Assembly (NCBI GenBank): GCA_963846885.1
Contig: CAWJXS010000002.1
Location: forward strand, 124,001-188,000
Direction of reading: 5' to 3'
Source: RPQJ01 sp963846885
Lineage (GTDB): Bacteria > Pseudomonadota > Gammaproteobacteria > Steroidobacterales > Steroidobacteraceae
DNA length: 64,000 nucleotides
Under the pieces are notes generated by a model. That model saw only the letters and a program-made list of their open reading frames with translations. It was not told the DNA's origin and did not search any database. Shown piece after piece: positions 10,920 to 18,776 of this stretch; the stretch's first letter is position 1, and every line of letters starts with the position of its first letter. Position numbers and translations under genes: made by a program.

Positions 10920-10951
10920 TCAACCGCAGCAGCGCTGACGCTGGCGGTTGA
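10920..10951 (-). promoter_or_regulatory. Hairpin between rpsU and yqeY
   Basis: TCAACCGC pairs with GCGGTTGA across an 16-nt segment that holds a second small dyad (AGCG...CGCT). It occupies most of the 70-nt spacer and has no T-tract. It may act as an mRNA processing or stabilising element that separates S21 output from the rest of the operon. Confidence 0.45.
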
Positions 10952-10964
10952 ACGCGCAGCCGGA

Positions 10965-11186
10965 TCAGAAATTGCGGACGCGCGGGGCCGAAGTGAAGTC
11001 GCGGGTGCTGCGCTTCTGGTGGCGCTTCACGGCGGCCGCCTTCTTGCGCTTACGCTCCTGCGTCGGCTTCTCGTAGAATTCGCGGCGACGAAGTTCCGTC
11101 AGCACGCCGGCCTTTTCACACGCACGCTTGAAGCGGCGCAGGGCGGCATCGAAATACTCGTTTTCACGGATGCGGACGCTGGGCAT
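10965..11186 (-). CDS. rpsU: 30S ribosomal protein S21
   Basis: 73 residues starting MPSVRIRENEYFDAALRRFK and ending with the basic tail KRHQKRSTRDFTSAPRVRNF, the usual S21 length and composition. The start at 11184-11186 has GAGG 5 nt upstream. S21 binds the 30S platform and helps initiation. It is the first gene of the operon and divergent from tsaD. Its ribosome-binding site and start codon lie inside an 18-nt segment duplicated in the tsaD coding start. Confidence 0.97.
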   Translation of the reverse strand: MPSVRIRENEYFDAALRRFKRACEKAGVLTELRRREFYEKPTQERKRKKAAAVKRHQKRSTRDFTSAPRVRNF

Positions 11187-11305
11187 CGAAACCTCGGTCA
11201 ATACAACTGGCCGGCCGGTGGCCTGGGTGCCAGTCATCGAAACGTTGTTGGACGGCAGCCGACCGGGCCTCGATAAAAAGGCGTACGGCCGGCAAGGGAC
11301 CGCGA

Positions 11306-11334
11306 ATTCTAGAGATCGCGGCGGCGAATTGCAA
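11306..11334 (-). promoter_or_regulatory. Sigma-70 promoter of the rpsU-yqeY-dnaG-rpoD operon
   Basis: On the minus strand TTGCAA (11329-11334) is followed after exactly 17 nt by TAGAAT (11306-11311). Transcription would begin near 11299, giving a leader of about 110 nt before rpsU. Confidence 0.75.
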
Positions 11335-11350
11335 AAAAAGTACAGTGCAC

Positions 11351-12376
11351 ATGCGCGTTCTGGGCATCGAAACCTCGTGTGACGAAACAGCGGCCGCCGT
11401 CTATGACGGCGAGGCCGGACTGCTCACCCACGAGTTGCACAGCCAGGTGGCCCTGCACGCGACCTATGGCGGCGTGGTGCCCGAGCTCGCCTCCCGCGAC
11501 CATCTACGTAAGTTATTGCCCCTGTTGGAAAAATCGGTAGAGGCGAGCGGCGGTCGGGCCGCCATCGACGGCATTGCGTACACCAGCGGGCCGGGGCTGG
11601 TCGGCGCTTTGCTGGTCGGAGCGGCGGTCGCCCGCAGCCTGGCCTATGCCTGGGGGGTGCCCTGCATCGGCGTGCACCATATGGAAGGCCACCTGCTGGC
11701 CCCGCTGCTCGAACCGGAGCCGCCCCGCTTCCCGTTCGTTGCGCTGCTGGTTTCGGGCGGTCACACCCTGCTGGCCCGGGTCGAGGGGGTGGGCCGGTAC
11801 GAGTTGCTCGGCAGCTCGCTCGACGACGCCGCGGGCGAGGCCTTCGACAAGACCGCCAAGTTGCTGGGCCTGGGCTACCCCGGCGGCCCGCAGCTGGCGC
11901 AATTGGCCGAGCAGGGCCGCCCGGACGTCTTCAAGTTTCCACGGCCGCTGCTCGATCGCCCCGGGCTCGATTTTTCGTTCAGCGGGCTCAAGACCGCGGT
12001 GGTCGTGGCCCTGCGCAGCCACGGCGAACTCAGTCCGCAAGCGCGTGCCGACGCGGCGCGTGGTTTCGAGGAAGCCGTGGTCGACACCCTCGTCGTGAAG
12101 TGCCAGCGCGCGCTCGATGCCACCGGCACCGATACGCTCGTGGTCGCGGGCGGGGTGGGCGCCAATCGACGGCTGCGCGCCCGCATGCTCGCGATGGGCG
12201 AGCGGCGAGGGGTCCGGGTCGTCTATCCTCGCGCCGAGTTCTGCACCGACAACGCGGCCATGATCGCGCTGCTGGGGCACCTGCGGCTCGCCGCAGGCGA
12301 GCGTGACGACTTCTCGATCCGCGCGCGCGCGCGGTGGCCGATGACCGATCTCGTGCCGCCAGCGCCTGCCGCGTGA
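11351..12376 (+). CDS. tsaD: tRNA N6-adenosine threonylcarbamoyltransferase
   Basis: 341 residues, full family length. It starts MRVLGIETSCDETAAAVYDG. The metal-binding HHMEGH motif is at about 109-114, with LLVSGGHTLLARVEGVG, GEAFDKTAKLLGLGYPGG, FSFSGLKTAVV and the late VVAGGVGANRRLRARM and FCTDNAAMIA motifs in order. It transfers the threonylcarbamoyl group to A37 of ANN-decoding tRNAs with TsaB and TsaE, neither of which is in the window. ATG 11351 is preferred over the in-frame GTG two codons upstream. It is divergent from rpsU, as in many proteobacteria. Confidence 0.97.
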   Translation: MRVLGIETSCDETAAAVYDGEAGLLTHELHSQVALHATYGGVVPELASRDHLRKLLPLLEKSVEASGGRAAIDGIAYTSGPGLVGALLVGAAVARSLAYAWGVPCIGVHHMEGHLLAPLLEPEPPRFPFVALLVSGGHTLLARVEGVGRYELLGSSLDDAAGEAFDKTAKLLGLGYPGGPQLAQLAEQGRPDVFKFPRPLLDRPGLDFSFSGLKTAVVVALRSHGELSPQARADAARGFEEAVVDTLVVKCQRALDATGTDTLVVAGGVGANRRLRARMLAMGERRGVRVVYPRAEFCTDNAAMIALLGHLRLAAGERDDFSIRARARWPMTDLVPPAPAA

Positions 12377-12438
12377 CGCAACGTTGTAAGTATCAAGCTG
12401 CGATCCGACTTCTTCTCCCGAGCGAACAGACGGCAACG

Positions 12439-12807
12439 ATGGACACCATTTTCCTCACCGGCCTCACGGCCGAATGCATCATCGGCATCTGGGACTGGGA
12501 GCGGAAGATCAAGCAGAAGGTCGTGATCGACCTCGAGATGGGCACCGACATCCGCAAGGCCGCCGCCAGCGATCACATCGACGACACGCTCGACTACAAG
12601 AAAGTCTCCAAGCGCCTGCTGCAGTTCGTGAGCGAGTCCGAATTCCAGCTGGTCGAAACCCTCATCGACCGCATCGCGCAGATCATCCTCACCGAATTCA
12701 ACGTGCCGGTCGTCAAGGTGCGGCTCAACAAGCAGGGCGCGCTGCGCGGCTCGCGCGACGTCGGTATCGTCATCGAGCGGCGCCGCGAAGACTACCCGGC
12801 CTCGTGA
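12439..12807 (+). CDS. folB: Dihydroneopterin aldolase
   Basis: 122 residues: MDTIFLTGLTAECIIGIWDW, DDTLDYKKVSKRLLQFV, FQLVETLIDRIAQIIL and VKVRLNKQGALRGSRDVGIV, the full FolB fold. It converts dihydroneopterin to the hydroxymethyl-dihydropterin precursor of folate in the cytoplasm. The ATG at 12439 was chosen because upstream in-frame sequence lacks conserved text. Its TGA overlaps the GTG start of folK (GTGA), so the two are translationally coupled and catalyse consecutive steps. Confidence 0.95.
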   Translation: MDTIFLTGLTAECIIGIWDWERKIKQKVVIDLEMGTDIRKAAASDHIDDTLDYKKVSKRLLQFVSESEFQLVETLIDRIAQIILTEFNVPVVKVRLNKQGALRGSRDVGIVIERRREDYPAS

Positions 12808-13323
12808 ACTACATCGACCCCGGTCTACGTCGCAGCGGGCAGCAACGTTGCGCCGCTCGACAACCTGCGCCTCGCGCTCGACGTGCTCGACCGTCATTTC
12901 GCGCCGCTCGAGGTGTCGCGGGCCTACGCCAATGCGGCTGTCGGCTTCGCAGGCGACGACTTCATCAACCTCGTCGTGGGATTCCGCACCGTGCTGCCGG
13001 TGCAACAGGTCATCGAGCGACTGCACGAGGCCGAGGCTGCGTGCGGACGCGAACGCGACGCGCCCAAATGGGCGCCGCGCGCGATGGATCTCGACATCCT
13101 GCTGTATGGCGCCATGACGTGCGACGAACCCGGCCTCAAGCTGCCGCGACCCGACCTGGTCAAACGGCCGTACATGCTGGGCCCCGCGGCAGAGATCGCG
13201 CCGGCGCTGGTGCATCCCACGGCAGGCCGCACGCTGGATGCACTGTGGCGCGAGATGCAGGCGACGCAGCCGGCGCATTCGATGCGGGCGGTCGAACTGG
13301 GGTGGAGCGCGGGGTCGCGGTGA
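12804..13323 (+). CDS. folK: 6-hydroxymethyl-dihydropterin pyrophosphokinase with apparent +1 frameshift near the start
   Basis: From about 12823 the frame reads VYVAAGSNVAPLDNLRLALD, DDFINLVVGFRT, WAPRAMDLDILLYG and LVKRPYMLGPAAEIAP, clear FolK with the conserved R-x-x-DLDILLYG motif. That frame has no start codon: a TGA lies only six codons upstream of the conserved text. The GTG at 12804, overlapping the folB stop, opens the neighbouring frame (VNYID) and needs one base removed at the CCCC run (12818-12821) to enter the FolK frame. Total length is 3n+1, as expected for one surplus base. It pyrophosphorylates the FolB product for folate synthesis. An extra C from sequencing is the simplest explanation; +1 recoding at CCC-G is the alternative. 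Confidence 0.88.
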
Positions 13324-13328
13324 CCGCG

Positions 13329-14084
13329 CTAGATGCTGCGTCCGCCGTCCACGGCGAGCACCTGCCCGGTGACGTAAGGCGCCTCGACCGCGAAAAAGTA
13401 CGCGGCCCGCGCGATGTCGTCGGGCGAGCCCGCGCGCTTCAGCGCCGTCTTGCCGACGATCTCGGCCTGCAGGCCTGCGTCGATGCCGCCTTCGGGCCAG
13501 AGCACCGGACCGGGCGCGATGGCGTTCACGCGCACGTCGGGGCCGAGCTCGCGCGCCAGCGACTTCGTCAGCATGATCAGGCCCGCCTTGGCCGCGGAAT
13601 AGACGGGATGCGCCTTCAGCGGCCGCATGCCATGGATATCCGCCAGGTTGATGATCAGGCCGCGGCTCTCGCGCAGGGCCGGGGCGGCCGCCTGCGCCAG
13701 GAACAGCGGGGCCCGCAGGTTGGTGCCGACGAGATCGTCGAACTGCGCCGCCGTGATCGTGCCGACCGGGGTGGGCATGAAGCTCGACGCGTTGTTGACC
13801 AGGATGTCGAGCCGGCCGAATCGCGCCAGCGTGCGGTCGACGAGCGCCTGCAGGTTCTCGATGACCAGCAGATCGCACGCGAAGGCGGCGGCCGAGTGCG
13901 CGCGCACGGCGTTGAGTTCAGCGATGAGAGAGTCGGCTTCGTCACCCGAGGTGCGGTGGTGCACCGCTACGAACGCGCCGCCAGCGTGCAGTTTGCGCAC
14001 GATGGCTTCGCCCAGCCTGCGCGCGCCGCCGGTGACGAGCGCGCAGCGTCCAGTCAGTGGGCCGGCAGGGGTGGACTCGGTCAT
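13329..14084 (-). CDS. Pteridine reductase / FolM-like short-chain dehydrogenase
   Basis: 251 residues. The Rossmann start CALVTGGARRLGEAIVRKLH carries the TGxxR-RLG variant of the NADPH loop typical of pteridine reductases. DILVNNASSF and the YSAAKAGL active-site tyrosine/lysine follow, and VTGQVLAVDGGRSI ends the protein. It probably reduces dihydropterin or dihydrofolate-type substrates with NADPH. Convergent with folK (5 nt apart), whose pathway supports the pteridine assignment; a general SDR role cannot be excluded. Start ATG 14082-14084 gives MTESTPAGPLTGRCALV. Confidence 0.85.
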   Translation of the reverse strand: MTESTPAGPLTGRCALVTGGARRLGEAIVRKLHAGGAFVAVHHRTSGDEADSLIAELNAVRAHSAAAFACDLLVIENLQALVDRTLARFGRLDILVNNASSFMPTPVGTITAAQFDDLVGTNLRAPLFLAQAAAPALRESRGLIINLADIHGMRPLKAHPVYSAAKAGLIMLTKSLARELGPDVRVNAIAPGPVLWPEGGIDAGLQAEIVGKTALKRAGSPDDIARAAYFFAVEAPYVTGQVLAVDGGRSI

Positions 14085-14208
14085 GTCGATGGTGTGCGAT
14101 TCACGGGTGTTGCGTGGAGGGCGCGCCGCGACAGTCGCGGTCGTGCGCCCCATGGGCGAAGATACCTGAGCCTCTTCGGCCTGTCCGCGTGAAAGGTTTC
14201 CACGACGC

Positions 14209-15396
14209 ATGACCGTTCCCCTCGACCTGCCTGAGCTGACCGCCGACGAGTCCGCCCACAGCGCGGCGCTCGCCGCCCACGTGCATGCGGTCATCGTGAA
14301 AGCCGGCGGCTGGATCGATTTCGCCCAGTTCATGCAGCTGGCCCTGTACACGCCGGGGCTGGGCTACTACTGCGCCGGTGCGCGCAAGTTCGGTGCAGCG
14401 GGCGATTTCGTGACTGCGCCCGAAGTGGCTCCGGTCTTCAGTCGCTGCCTTGCCGTGCAATGCGCGGAGGTGCTGCGCAACCTCGGGTCGGACGACGCAC
14501 GCATCCTCGAACTCGGCGCCGGCTCCGGCGTGATGGCAGCGGAGCTGCTCGCCGAGCTCGAGCGCCAGGGCGCGCTGCCTGCGCAATACCTCATTCTCGA
14601 CCTGAGCGCCGACCTGCGCGAGCGCCAGCGCGCGACGCTCGAACAGGCCGTGCCGCACCTGCTCGACCGCGTGCACTGGCTCGACGAGCTGCCCGACACC
14701 CCCTTCGCCGGCATGGTCATCGCGAACGAGGTGCTCGATGCGCTGACCGTGCAACGGTTCGCGATACGCGCGGGCGAAGTCAATGCGCTGGGCGTGAGCA
14801 TCGAATTCGGAAAGCTCGTGCTGGCGGAAGTGCGCGGCGGCGAGCGACTGGTCGGCGCCGTGCGCCAGATCGAACGTGAGACGGGCGTGGCGCTGCCCGA
14901 CGGCTACGAGTCCGAGGTGTGCATCGGCCTGCCGCAGTGGCTGGCCGCGATCGGCGCCAGTCTCGAGCGCGGCGTCATGCTGTTCGTCGACTACGGCTTG
15001 CCGCGGCGCGAGTACTACACGGCCGAGCGCACGCGCGGCACGCTGCTGTGCCATTTCCGGCATCGCTTCCACGAGGACGCGCTCACGCGCGTGGGCCTGC
15101 AGGACATCACCGCGTGGGTCGACTTCACGGCCGTGGCGGATGCAGCGCAGGCGTCCGGGTTCGAGGTGGCGGGCTACACCACGCAGGCGCACTTCCTGAT
15201 CGGCGCGGGTCTCGGCGATTTCGTCGCCAACGTCGAAGGTCTCGACCTGGTGCAGCGGCTCAACCTGTCGCGGCAGGCGATGATGCTGACGTTGCCCGGC
15301 GAAATGGGCGAGCGCTTCAAGGTCATCGCGCTGACGCGTGACTACGACGCGTCGCTGCGTGGTTTCAGCACGCGGGACTTGCGGCACACGTTGTAG
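14209..15396 (+). CDS. MidA/NDUFAF7-family SAM-dependent methyltransferase
   Basis: 395 residues. It contains FAQFMQLALYTPGLGYYCAG, AGDFVTAPEVAPVFSR, the SAM-binding ILELGAGSGVMAAELL and VIANEVLDALTVQRF, all typical of the COG1565/DUF185 family. The eukaryotic relative NDUFAF7 methylates an arginine of a respiratory complex I subunit; bacterial substrates are not established. Start ATG 14209 follows an AAAGG sequence 12 nt upstream. It is divergent from the pteridine reductase with 124 nt between. A complex-I-associated NDUFA9-like gene is encoded 2.4 kb downstream. Confidence 0.9.
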   Translation: MTVPLDLPELTADESAHSAALAAHVHAVIVKAGGWIDFAQFMQLALYTPGLGYYCAGARKFGAAGDFVTAPEVAPVFSRCLAVQCAEVLRNLGSDDARILELGAGSGVMAAELLAELERQGALPAQYLILDLSADLRERQRATLEQAVPHLLDRVHWLDELPDTPFAGMVIANEVLDALTVQRFAIRAGEVNALGVSIEFGKLVLAEVRGGERLVGAVRQIERETGVALPDGYESEVCIGLPQWLAAIGASLERGVMLFVDYGLPRREYYTAERTRGTLLCHFRHRFHEDALTRVGLQDITAWVDFTAVADAAQASGFEVAGYTTQAHFLIGAGLGDFVANVEGLDLVQRLNLSRQAMMLTLPGEMGERFKVIALTRDYDASLRGFSTRDLRHTL

Positions 15397-15442
15397 CGGC
15401 GGCCTGCGCTGAAGCGCGGGTCGCAGCCGATCAAAACTCCAT

Positions 15443-16681
15443 TCAGCGGGCGCGCGCCGCCGTGATCGCTGCGACGCGTGCAGTACGCATCGCCTGGGCA
15501 ATAGCCGGGCCGCGCAGCTGCTGCATGACGTCGGGATCGAGCTTCACCGCTGCAGCGGCGCGCAGGCATTCGCGAAAAACGGTGGCCTGCGGATACGGTT
15601 GTGCCCGCAACTCGGGCCCGCGGCCGCGAGCGTCGGCTTCACAGGCCAGCAGCAGTTTTTCGAAGCGGTCGGGACGCCGGAACGCATCGGTCGCTTCCAG
15701 CACTTCGAGCACGGTCGCATCACGCAACTCGCCGGCGCGGTGGATGCGCTGGTGCTCGCGCGAGACGGCCTGCGCGAGCTCGCGGTGTTCAGTGGGCACC
15801 TTCAGTCGTTCGCACAGTTCAGCGATCACCTGCACGCCCGTCTGTTCGTGGCCGATGTGGCTGGGCCATTGCTCAGGCGGGGTGACCCCCTTGCCCAGGT
15901 CGTGCACGAGCGCCGCGAACCGCACGGCCGTGTCCCGCGACAGTTCGCAGGCGACGTCCAGCACCTGCAGCGAGTGGATGCCGGTGTCGATTTCCGGGTG
16001 CCATTTGGGCGGCTGCGGCACGCCGAACAGCCGCTCGATCTCGGGGAACAGCGCGGCGAGGGCACCGCACTCGCGCAACACCTCGAAGTAGACCGTCGGT
16101 TGCGCCTCACCGAGCGCGCGCTCCGTTTCGACCCACACGCGTTCGGCCACCAGGGCCTGCAGCTCGCCGCTGCGAACGATGTCCTGCATCAGCGACATCG
16201 TCTCAGGCGCGATCGTGAAGCCGAGCGGCGCGAAGCGGGCGGCGAAGCGCGCCACGCGCAGCACGCGCAGCGGGTCCTCGACGAAAGCGGGCGAGACGTG
16301 CCGCAGGATGCGCGCGTCCAGATCACGCCGGCCACCGTAAGGGTCGACGACATCCTGCGAGTCGATGCCGGCAGCGGTGGACTGGGCCATCGCGTTGATC
16401 GTCAGGTCGCGCCGTGCCAGGTCTTCTTCGAGCGTGACGTCCGGGGAGAACTTCGTGGCGAACCCGTAATAGCCCACGCCGGTCTTGCGCTCGGTGCGCG
16501 CCAGCGCGTACTGGTCGCCGGTCTGCGGGTGCAGGAAAACCGGGAAATCCTTGCCGACGGGGCGGTAGCCGAGCGCAAGCAGGTCGTCGGGCCGGGCGCC
16601 GACCACGACATAGTCGCGCTCCGTGTACGGGCGGCCGAGCAGCGTGTCGCGGACGGCGCCTCCAACCAGGTAAGTCTCCAT
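15443..16681 (-). CDS. cca: Multifunctional CCA-adding enzyme with HD domain
   Basis: 412 residues, the length of the gammaproteobacterial multifunctional Cca. METYLVGGAVRDTLLGRP opens the nucleotidyltransferase head, with LARRDLTINAMAQSTAAG and DPLRVLRVARFAARF as signature motifs. The C-terminal half has the HD phosphohydrolase motif ALVHDLGKGVTP and downstream histidines. It adds or repairs the 3' CCA of tRNAs. The ATG at 16681 is the first residue of the family and the long upstream reading frame is spurious. It is divergent from the aminopeptidase lipoprotein with 66 nt between. Confidence 0.96.
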   Translation of the reverse strand: METYLVGGAVRDTLLGRPYTERDYVVVGARPDDLLALGYRPVGKDFPVFLHPQTGDQYALARTERKTGVGYYGFATKFSPDVTLEEDLARRDLTINAMAQSTAAGIDSQDVVDPYGGRRDLDARILRHVSPAFVEDPLRVLRVARFAARFAPLGFTIAPETMSLMQDIVRSGELQALVAERVWVETERALGEAQPTVYFEVLRECGALAALFPEIERLFGVPQPPKWHPEIDTGIHSLQVLDVACELSRDTAVRFAALVHDLGKGVTPPEQWPSHIGHEQTGVQVIAELCERLKVPTEHRELAQAVSREHQRIHRAGELRDATVLEVLEATDAFRRPDRFEKLLLACEADARGRGPELRAQPYPQATVFRECLRAAAAVKLDPDVMQQLRGPAIAQAMRTARVAAITAARAR

Positions 16682-16747
16682 GCCTGAATCGTAGCTGAAG
16701 TCCGCAGCGCAGGGCTGCGTCCGTTGTTCGTGCGCTAAGCTGCACGC

Positions 16748-17800
16748 ATGAGGTCTGCGTGGGTTCGAATCGCGATCGTGCTCGCCTGCGCGCTGAGCCT
16801 CGGCGGCTGCTACGTGATGCAGGCTGCCAGCGGCCAGGCCGCGGTGATTTACCGCAGTGAACCGATCACTGGCGTCGTCGCCAATCCAGCCACGCCCCCG
16901 CGCACACGCGAGCGCCTGCAACTGGTCGAGGACGCGCGCGCCTTCGCGGTCGAGCAATTGGCGCTGCCCGACGGCCGCAGCTATCGCAAGTATGCGGACA
17001 TGGGGCGGGTCAACGTCGTGCACAACGTCGTCGCCACGCCCGAGTTCTCGGTGGAGCCCCGGCGCTGGTGCTTTCCGGTCAGCGGCTGCATCAGCTACCG
17101 CGGCTACTTCGACGAGGACGACGCGCGCCGTTATGGCCTGCGGTTGGCCATGAAGGGCGACGACGTCAGCGTGAGCGGGGTGCCGACGTACTCGACCCTT
17201 GGCTACCTGCCGGACCCGGTGTTCGGTGCGATGCTCGCGTGGCGCGACACACGGCTCGTCGGCACGATCTTCCACGAGCTTGCGCACGAGCGGCTGTATT
17301 TTGCGGGTGACAGCGCGTTGAACGAAGCGTTCGCCAGCGTGGTGGAGGACGAGGGCGTGCGGCTGTGGTTGCAGCGGCATGGCCGATCCGCGGAAGTCGC
17401 GGCGTACGAGGCGTCGAGTGCGCGGCAGAAGGAGTTTGCCGCCCTGTTGCTGGATGCGCGCGAGCGGCTCACCCGACTCTATGCGACGGACCTGGCCCCG
17501 GAGCAGAAGCGCATCGAGAAGCAGCGCGAGTTCGGGCGGCTGAAATACCGCTACGAGGTGCTGCGGCGCGAACGCTGGGCAGGGTACGCGGGCTACGACG
17601 CCTGGTTTGCGCGATCGCTCAACAACGCGCACCTGGCGGCTGTCGCAACGTACGAGGACTGCGTGCCGGGGCTGCAGCGGCTGCTGCAGGCCTCCGGATC
17701 GCTGGCGATCTTTTATGAGCGGGTCGCTGCGACGGGCAACCTGACCGTCACGGAGCGACGTGCCGCGCTGTGCGAATTTGCTGGCGTCCCCGAGCGCTGA
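16748..17800 (+). CDS. Putative zinc aminopeptidase, lipoprotein
   Basis: 350 residues. The N-terminus ends in LSLGGC, a lipobox placing the acylated cysteine near residue 21, so it is probably an envelope lipoprotein. The metallopeptidase motif HELAHERLYF near residue 178 plus a downstream NEAFASVVEDEGV glutamate fit a gluzincin-type zinc site. This combination matches the bacterial putative aminopeptidase family PF10023. The C-terminal third is helical and Arg-rich. The substrate is unknown. It converges on the NDUFA9-like gene with 18 nt between. Confidence 0.85.
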   Translation: MRSAWVRIAIVLACALSLGGCYVMQAASGQAAVIYRSEPITGVVANPATPPRTRERLQLVEDARAFAVEQLALPDGRSYRKYADMGRVNVVHNVVATPEFSVEPRRWCFPVSGCISYRGYFDEDDARRYGLRLAMKGDDVSVSGVPTYSTLGYLPDPVFGAMLAWRDTRLVGTIFHELAHERLYFAGDSALNEAFASVVEDEGVRLWLQRHGRSAEVAAYEASSARQKEFAALLLDARERLTRLYATDLAPEQKRIEKQREFGRLKYRYEVLRRERWAGYAGYDAWFARSLNNAHLAAVATYEDCVPGLQRLLQASGSLAIFYERVAATGNLTVTERRAALCEFAGVPER

Positions 17801-17818
17801 CCCAACCGGGCAGCGCCG

Positions 17819-18742
17819 CTATTTGCTGAGGTAGCGGGGCAGCACGCTGCGCATCGATGAGCGCGTGAGGCCCAGCGCCGCGAGGCCGTCGCTGGTGCAG
17901 GTCGAGTCGAGCGTGGCGGAGAGGAAGTTGTCGGTAGAGAACGGCTTGCCGGGCACGTAATCCATCACTGCGGCTTGCACCCGCGCAACGGATCGCGGCA
18001 GCGGCAGTACGAAACGCTTCAATCCCAGGAAGCTCGCCGTCATGCGCACGATGTCACCCAGCGTCATCACGTCTGGACCGCAGAGCTCAAACGTGCGGCC
18101 GGCGACATCACGCCGCTCCAGGCACGCCACGAAGGCGTCGGCGACATCGCCGACATATACCGGCGCAAATTTGGCATCGGCGCAGGCGAGTGGCAACACG
18201 CCCGGCGTGATCTTGAGGATGCCGGCAAAATTGTTGATGAACGCATCGCCGGGCCCGAACACCACGGACGGCTGGAAGATCACGTACTCAGGCGCGCCCG
18301 CCGCACAGTGCTCGCGAATGTAGTCTTCGGCGAGCCCCTTGGACTTGAGGTAATGGCTGGGGCCCTGCTGCGAGTCGGCCTTGAGCCCGCTCATGTGCAG
18401 GTAGCGCCGCACGCCTGCGGCACGGCAGGCACGCACGCATTTCTGCGGCAGCTCGGTATGCACGCGCCGGAACTGCTCGCCATTGCCACGCCCGAGGCCC
18501 GTCTCGTTGAGAATGCCGACGAGGTTGATGACGACGTCGCAGCCTTCGAACGCGTCCTCGAGCCGTGCTTCGTCATGCACGTCGGCGCGGATGAACCGCA
18601 CCGACGGCAGGACCTTCAGTTCGCGATGCTGGGCGGGGTTGCGCGTCAGCACCTTGACGCCATGGCCGGCTGCGGCCAGGCGCGAGACGATCTCGCGGCC
18701 GATGAAGCCCGTCCCGCCGAGGACGCAGACCTGCAATGTCAT
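17819..18742 (-). CDS. NAD(P)-binding NDUFA9-like protein
   Basis: 307 residues. VCVLGGTGFIGREIVSRLAA is a Rossmann dinucleotide-binding loop; VINLVGILNETG, HYLKSKGLAEDYIR and VFGPGDAFINNFAGILK match the atypical SDR subgroup related to complex I subunit NDUFA9. The catalytic YxxxK is present as Y-LKSK. Bacterial members are often annotated as complex I assembly-related but their role is uncertain. It lies downstream of the Do protease gene (34 nt) on the same strand, probably co-transcribed. Confidence 0.88.
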   Translation of the reverse strand: MTLQVCVLGGTGFIGREIVSRLAAAGHGVKVLTRNPAQHRELKVLPSVRFIRADVHDEARLEDAFEGCDVVINLVGILNETGLGRGNGEQFRRVHTELPQKCVRACRAAGVRRYLHMSGLKADSQQGPSHYLKSKGLAEDYIREHCAAGAPEYVIFQPSVVFGPGDAFINNFAGILKITPGVLPLACADAKFAPVYVGDVADAFVACLERRDVAGRTFELCGPDVMTLGDIVRMTASFLGLKRFVLPLPRSVARVQAAVMDYVPGKPFSTDNFLSATLDSTCTSDGLAALGLTRSSMRSVLPRYLSK

Positions 18743-18776
18743 GGTAGCTGCGCCCTCGGCCGGTCAGGCCGTCGTA

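Noticed and set aside
11306..12376. All CCC codons read as quadruplets
   Set aside because: Conserved genes read CCC in frame (for example CCC-GGG in the LDRPGLDFSFSG segment of tsaD and CCC-CTC in nrdJa), so general quadruplet decoding is excluded.
16750..16772. tRNA T-arm-like GGGTTCGAATC
   Set aside because: It lies inside the signal peptide codons of the aminopeptidase gene, and no acceptor stem or anticodon arm can be drawn around it.
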